Assembly: GCF_003703835.1 (NCBI RefSeq)
Contig: NZ_RDQR01000005.1
Coordinates: forward strand, 1-64,000
DNA length: 64,000 nucleotides
Origin: Auritidibacter ignavus
GTDB taxonomy: Bacteria > Actinomycetota > Actinomycetes > Actinomycetales > Micrococcaceae
Direction: 5' to 3'
Below, in pieces: positions 61,917 to 64,000 of the stretch. A program made the translations under genes and the position numbers. A model generated the notes under the pieces. It was not told the DNA's origin and searched no databases. It saw only the letters and a list, made by a program, of their open reading frames with translations. The number at the start of each line of letters is the position of its first letter. The stretch's first letter is position 1.

Positions 61917-63098
61917 TTAATCAGCCAAACACTGCCCCGTTGATACCGGTTCGGTGTAGCTCTGCGCTGAGGTCAGCACCGACCCAGCTTCCTCGGCGGT
62001 GATTGCGTAGCCGACCTGGGCATCGGGAGCTTTGGCGAAGATGACGCCGGCAACCTGGCCGGCGTCGTCGACGAGTGGGCCGCCCGAGTTCCCCTCACGG
62101 ATATCGGAGGCCAACTGATAAATGCCGGTCAAATGCGGATCTTGACCATAGATGTTATTCAGCGTGGCCGGACCTTCAGCTTGCACTTTGCCAGTCGTAA
62201 TGCGGTATGGACCACCGGCGGGAAACCCGAGAGCGTAGGCATCATCATCGATGCTTAATCCACGACCGACCTCCAACGTTGGAAGATCGGCGTCGGGAAT
62301 CTGGAGAATCGCAAGATCGGTCTCCGGGTCGAAGTAGACCACCGAAGCACGATAGACGTTTCCGTCGAGATCTTCGACGGTCGGTCCCTCAACTCCGGCA
62401 ACAACGTGGGCGTTGGTCACCACTCGTTGCGGCTCCACGGCGAATCCTGAACCGGTTTGGTTCTGACCGCATTCAAATGCAGTTCCGGTGATACGGACCG
62501 TAGCCTGTCCGGCCTGTTGCACGGCATCATTGGGAGGGCGGACAGCATTGTCCTCCACCGGGCCTTGCGACTGGAGCATCGGCCCCAACTCGGGAATCAC
62601 CCCTGAATCCAAGAAATCGGTCCACAATGAAGCCACGAAGGTCCGTCCAGACTCAGGAGTCAATTTGGTGACGAAAGCGATGACCCGGGATTCCTTAATG
62701 GTCTGCGTTAGTTGTGGCATACCCATCGATGACAAAGAGAAGGCCAATAGGGCAATCAACACCGAGGCGATGGCGGTATTGACAATTCCTCCAAGCACCT
62801 TGTCCACACGTCGGGCAATCGGAGCGTTAACCCGTAGTCGTACGGCTCGACCAACGGCCACTCCAATGGCCATCCCGATGCCGACGAGGACAACTGCGCA
62901 CACCACCATAGCCACGATGCGCCACATCGGAGAATCCACGAAACGGTTGACTTCGGGCATCAAAAAGAAGGCAGCAATGGTGCCGAGAACGAATCCCAGC
63001 ATCCGTCCGGCCGACACCCAGAGACCCTGTCGAATGCCATTGATGAACACGATGACCAGTACGACAAGAAGAACCCAATCCAGCCAGGTCAAGAACAC
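61917..63098 (-). CDS. marP: Membrane serine protease MarP
   Basis: A 393-residue protease. Residues 1-170 have a CvpA-like membrane region with about four segments (WLDWVLLVVLVIVFINGIR; MLGFVLGTIAAFFLM; IVAMVVCAVVLVGIGMAIGVAVGRAV; ALLAFSLSSMG). The trypsin-like domain has His (VTNAHVVAG), Asp (DPETDLAIL) and Ser (REGNSGGPLVD). Cys in FECGQNQTG and the last Cys (STGQCLAD) fit the disulfide of M. tuberculosis MarP that activates it under acid or oxidative stress. The start is GTG 63098; a tandem repeat sits just upstream. Confidence 0.9.
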   Translation of the reverse strand: MFLTWLDWVLLVVLVIVFINGIRQGLWVSAGRMLGFVLGTIAAFFLMPEVNRFVDSPMWRIVAMVVCAVVLVGIGMAIGVAVGRAVRLRVNAPIARRVDKVLGGIVNTAIASVLIALLAFSLSSMGMPQLTQTIKESRVIAFVTKLTPESGRTFVASLWTDFLDSGVIPELGPMLQSQGPVEDNAVRPPNDAVQQAGQATVRITGTAFECGQNQTGSGFAVEPQRVVTNAHVVAGVEGPTVEDLDGNVYRASVVYFDPETDLAILQIPDADLPTLEVGRGLSIDDDAYALGFPAGGPYRITTGKVQAEGPATLNNIYGQDPHLTGIYQLASDIREGNSGGPLVDDAGQVAGVIFAKAPDAQVGYAITAEEAGSVLTSAQSYTEPVSTGQCLAD

Positions 63099-63113
63099 TA
63101 CGCTGCGCCACCC

Positions 63114-63161
63114 CTCTCTCCGTGCTACGCGTCCCGACTCTCTCCGTGCTACGCGTCCCGA
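63114..63161. repeat. Two perfect copies of a 24-bp unit
   Basis: The 24-base unit runs from CTCTCTCCGTGC to the following TACGCGTCCCGA and occurs at 63114-63137 and 63138-63161 with no mismatches. It begins 16 bases upstream of the marP start codon on the minus strand, so it is in the 5' leader of its transcript. Confidence 0.9.
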
Positions 63162-63365
63162 CGCGCATCCGGTGGCGTCTTCTACACCGTCGCGTATCTC
63201 CGCAGTGTCTCCACCCTAAACCCTACGACTGGAAAAATGCCGTGAAGACTTGCATTGTCCAGCGTTGTAACCATCTTTCGGTGGAACGGTTGACGACCAC
63301 ATTGATCGCTCACAGATGAATACCAGCAGATCATCCGGCAATTTCTACTGCCTGTAGAATAATTA

Positions 63366-63381
63366 TGTGAGTAACTGCACT
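63366..63381. promoter_or_regulatory. Half-conserved Crp-like site before crp
   Basis: TGTGAGTAACTGCACT has a perfect left half (TGTGA) and a weaker right half (GCACT for TCACA), about 102 bases before the Crp gene start. It could be an autoregulatory site; this is speculative. Confidence 0.35.
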
Positions 63382-63482
63382 CGAGGTATTCACAGTGTGA
63401 TCCCGATGATGCAGAATTAACAACGAGCTTACGCCGAAAAACGTTTACCCGGCCGTTCTGGCCAGTTAGGAAGATCTCGCAT

Positions 63483-64000
63483 ATGGATTTGGATGTTCTG
63501 CGCAATGCTCCGCTTTTTACCCATCTTGACGATGAAGTCTTTGATGCGTTGACTGCAGAGCTGACCGAAGTTGAATTGTCTCGCGGGGCGTCTGCTTTCC
63601 ACGAAGGCGACGATGGTGATCAGCTCTACGTCATTATTTCCGGCAAGATCAAAGTTGGTCGCACAGCTACCGATGGACGTGAAAACCTGCTTGCCATCCT
63701 CGGTCCCGGCGAGGTCTTCGGCGAGATGGCCCTTTTCCAGCCCGCGCCACGCACCGCAACCGCCACTGCTGTGTCCGCAACCCGTTTGGCCGGTCTGCGT
63801 CACGAAAACCTTCGCAAGGTCATCTACTCCTCCCCGGAGGTCTCCATGCAGTTGCTGGGCGCCTTGGCTAAGCGCCTGACGCGCACCAACGAGTCGATGG
63901 CTGACCTGGTGTTCTCCGATGTGCCAGGTCGCGTTGCCAAGGCCATCCTGGATTTGGCCGACCGTTTCGGTCGCACCGCCTCCGACGGCCTGCTCGTTGC
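63483..64000 (+). CDS. Crp/Fnr-family regulator, partial (3' end missing)
   Basis: The reading frame is open to the right edge, so the C-terminus is not in the window; 172 full codons are present. The cyclic-nucleotide-binding domain shows LDVLRNAPLFTHLDDEVFDAL, HEGDDGDQLYVIISGKIKVGR, ILGPGEVFGEMALF and PRTATATAVSATRLAGL; the RTATATA segment is where cAMP-binding Arg and Thr sit. RVAKAILDLADRFGR is the start of the dimerisation helix and DNA-binding domain. Position next to marP and nth matches M. tuberculosis Crp (Rv3676), and the closest functional name would be Crp/GlxR. GGAAG precedes the ATG. Confidence 0.9.
   Translation, partial: MDLDVLRNAPLFTHLDDEVFDALTAELTEVELSRGASAFHEGDDGDQLYVIISGKIKVGRTATDGRENLLAILGPGEVFGEMALFQPAPRTATATAVSATRLAGLRHENLRKVIYSSPEVSMQLLGALAKRLTRTNESMADLVFSDVPGRVAKAILDLADRFGRTASDGLLV

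Larger units (their letters stand above)
63099..63482. other. Divergent marP-crp intergenic region
   Basis: This 384-base noncoding gap holds a perfect 24-bp tandem repeat (63114-63161), the promoters for marP and for the Crp gene, and a possible autoregulatory site. I see no RNA gene in it. Confidence 0.6.

Noticed and set aside
63114-63161. CRISPR array
   Set aside because: Only two directly adjacent 24-bp units with no spacers and no cas genes in the window.
63099-63482. tRNA or small RNA gene in the marP-crp gap
   Set aside because: No cloverleaf, conserved T-loop sequence or clear terminator was found.
1-64000. Origin of replication
   Set aside because: Only one pair of DnaA-box-like sites was seen, with no dnaA, dnaN or recF genes in the window.

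Overview
The window comes from a moderately high-GC Gram-positive bacterium, most likely an actinobacterium of the order Micrococcales. The evidence is a BldC-type regulator, a 31-residue bS22 (AURKAIP1-type) ribosomal protein, a DUF222/13E12 HNH protein, a MarP-type serine protease, a TopA without zinc fingers, the actinobacterial 'helicase/secretion' Tad pilus locus, and menaquinone rather than ubiquinone genes. The genus cannot be fixed from sequence alone.

Layout. 1-125 is the 5' end of a transposase running off the left edge. 219-3236 holds an unknown acidic protein coupled to a HIT-family protein, then a DUF222/HNH protein. 3246-8771 is the first menaquinone block: polyprenyl diphosphate synthase, menF, menD and menC. 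8824-14931 holds a PAP2 phosphatase, an NCS2 purine-type permease, an S9 oligopeptidase and meso-diaminopimelate dehydrogenase (ddh). 14887-21615 is a visibly AT-richer metabolic island flanked by a 132-bp direct repeat (131/132 identical) that duplicates the 3' end of ddh and its downstream flank. It carries a LysR regulator, a stand-alone CitE/HpcH-type lyase, a 2-hydroxycarboxylate transporter, an alpha/beta hydrolase and a family III CoA-transferase. 21684-27989 holds an MFS transporter, a tyrosine phosphatase, the second menaquinone block (menB, menE, menA) and two small membrane proteins. 28009-29485 is an AGCS symporter gene broken by one frameshift. 29630-34804 is a cytochrome c maturation operon (ccsB, resB, ccdA, tlpA/resA) plus a histidine phosphatase.

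34913-43358 holds small housekeeping genes (glutaredoxin-like, bS22, bldC-like), an AcuC-like deacetylase, a KtrB/KtrA potassium system, and proC with a TIM-barrel protein and a Ppx/GppA phosphatase. 43416-49720 holds topA, a methyltransferase, a TrhO-type rhodanese and a GNAT acetyltransferase. 49855-56630 is a DEAD/DEAH helicase convergent with a Tad/Flp pilus-like operon. 56748-64000 has a NUDIX CoA pyrophosphatase, endonuclease III, a Gln/Pro-rich membrane protein, the MetP/MetS transporter pair, MarP and the start of a Crp-family regulator.

How it fits together. Menaquinone synthesis, cytochrome c maturation and potassium/amino-acid transport describe an aerobic respiring cell. The island looks like a self-contained, regulated route for importing a 2-hydroxy acid, activating it to a CoA thioester and cleaving it to central metabolites, acquired by horizontal transfer. 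Its exact substrate cannot be read from sequence. Gene packing is tight, with many 4-bp and 8-bp stop/start overlaps. No tRNA, rRNA or CRISPR array was seen.
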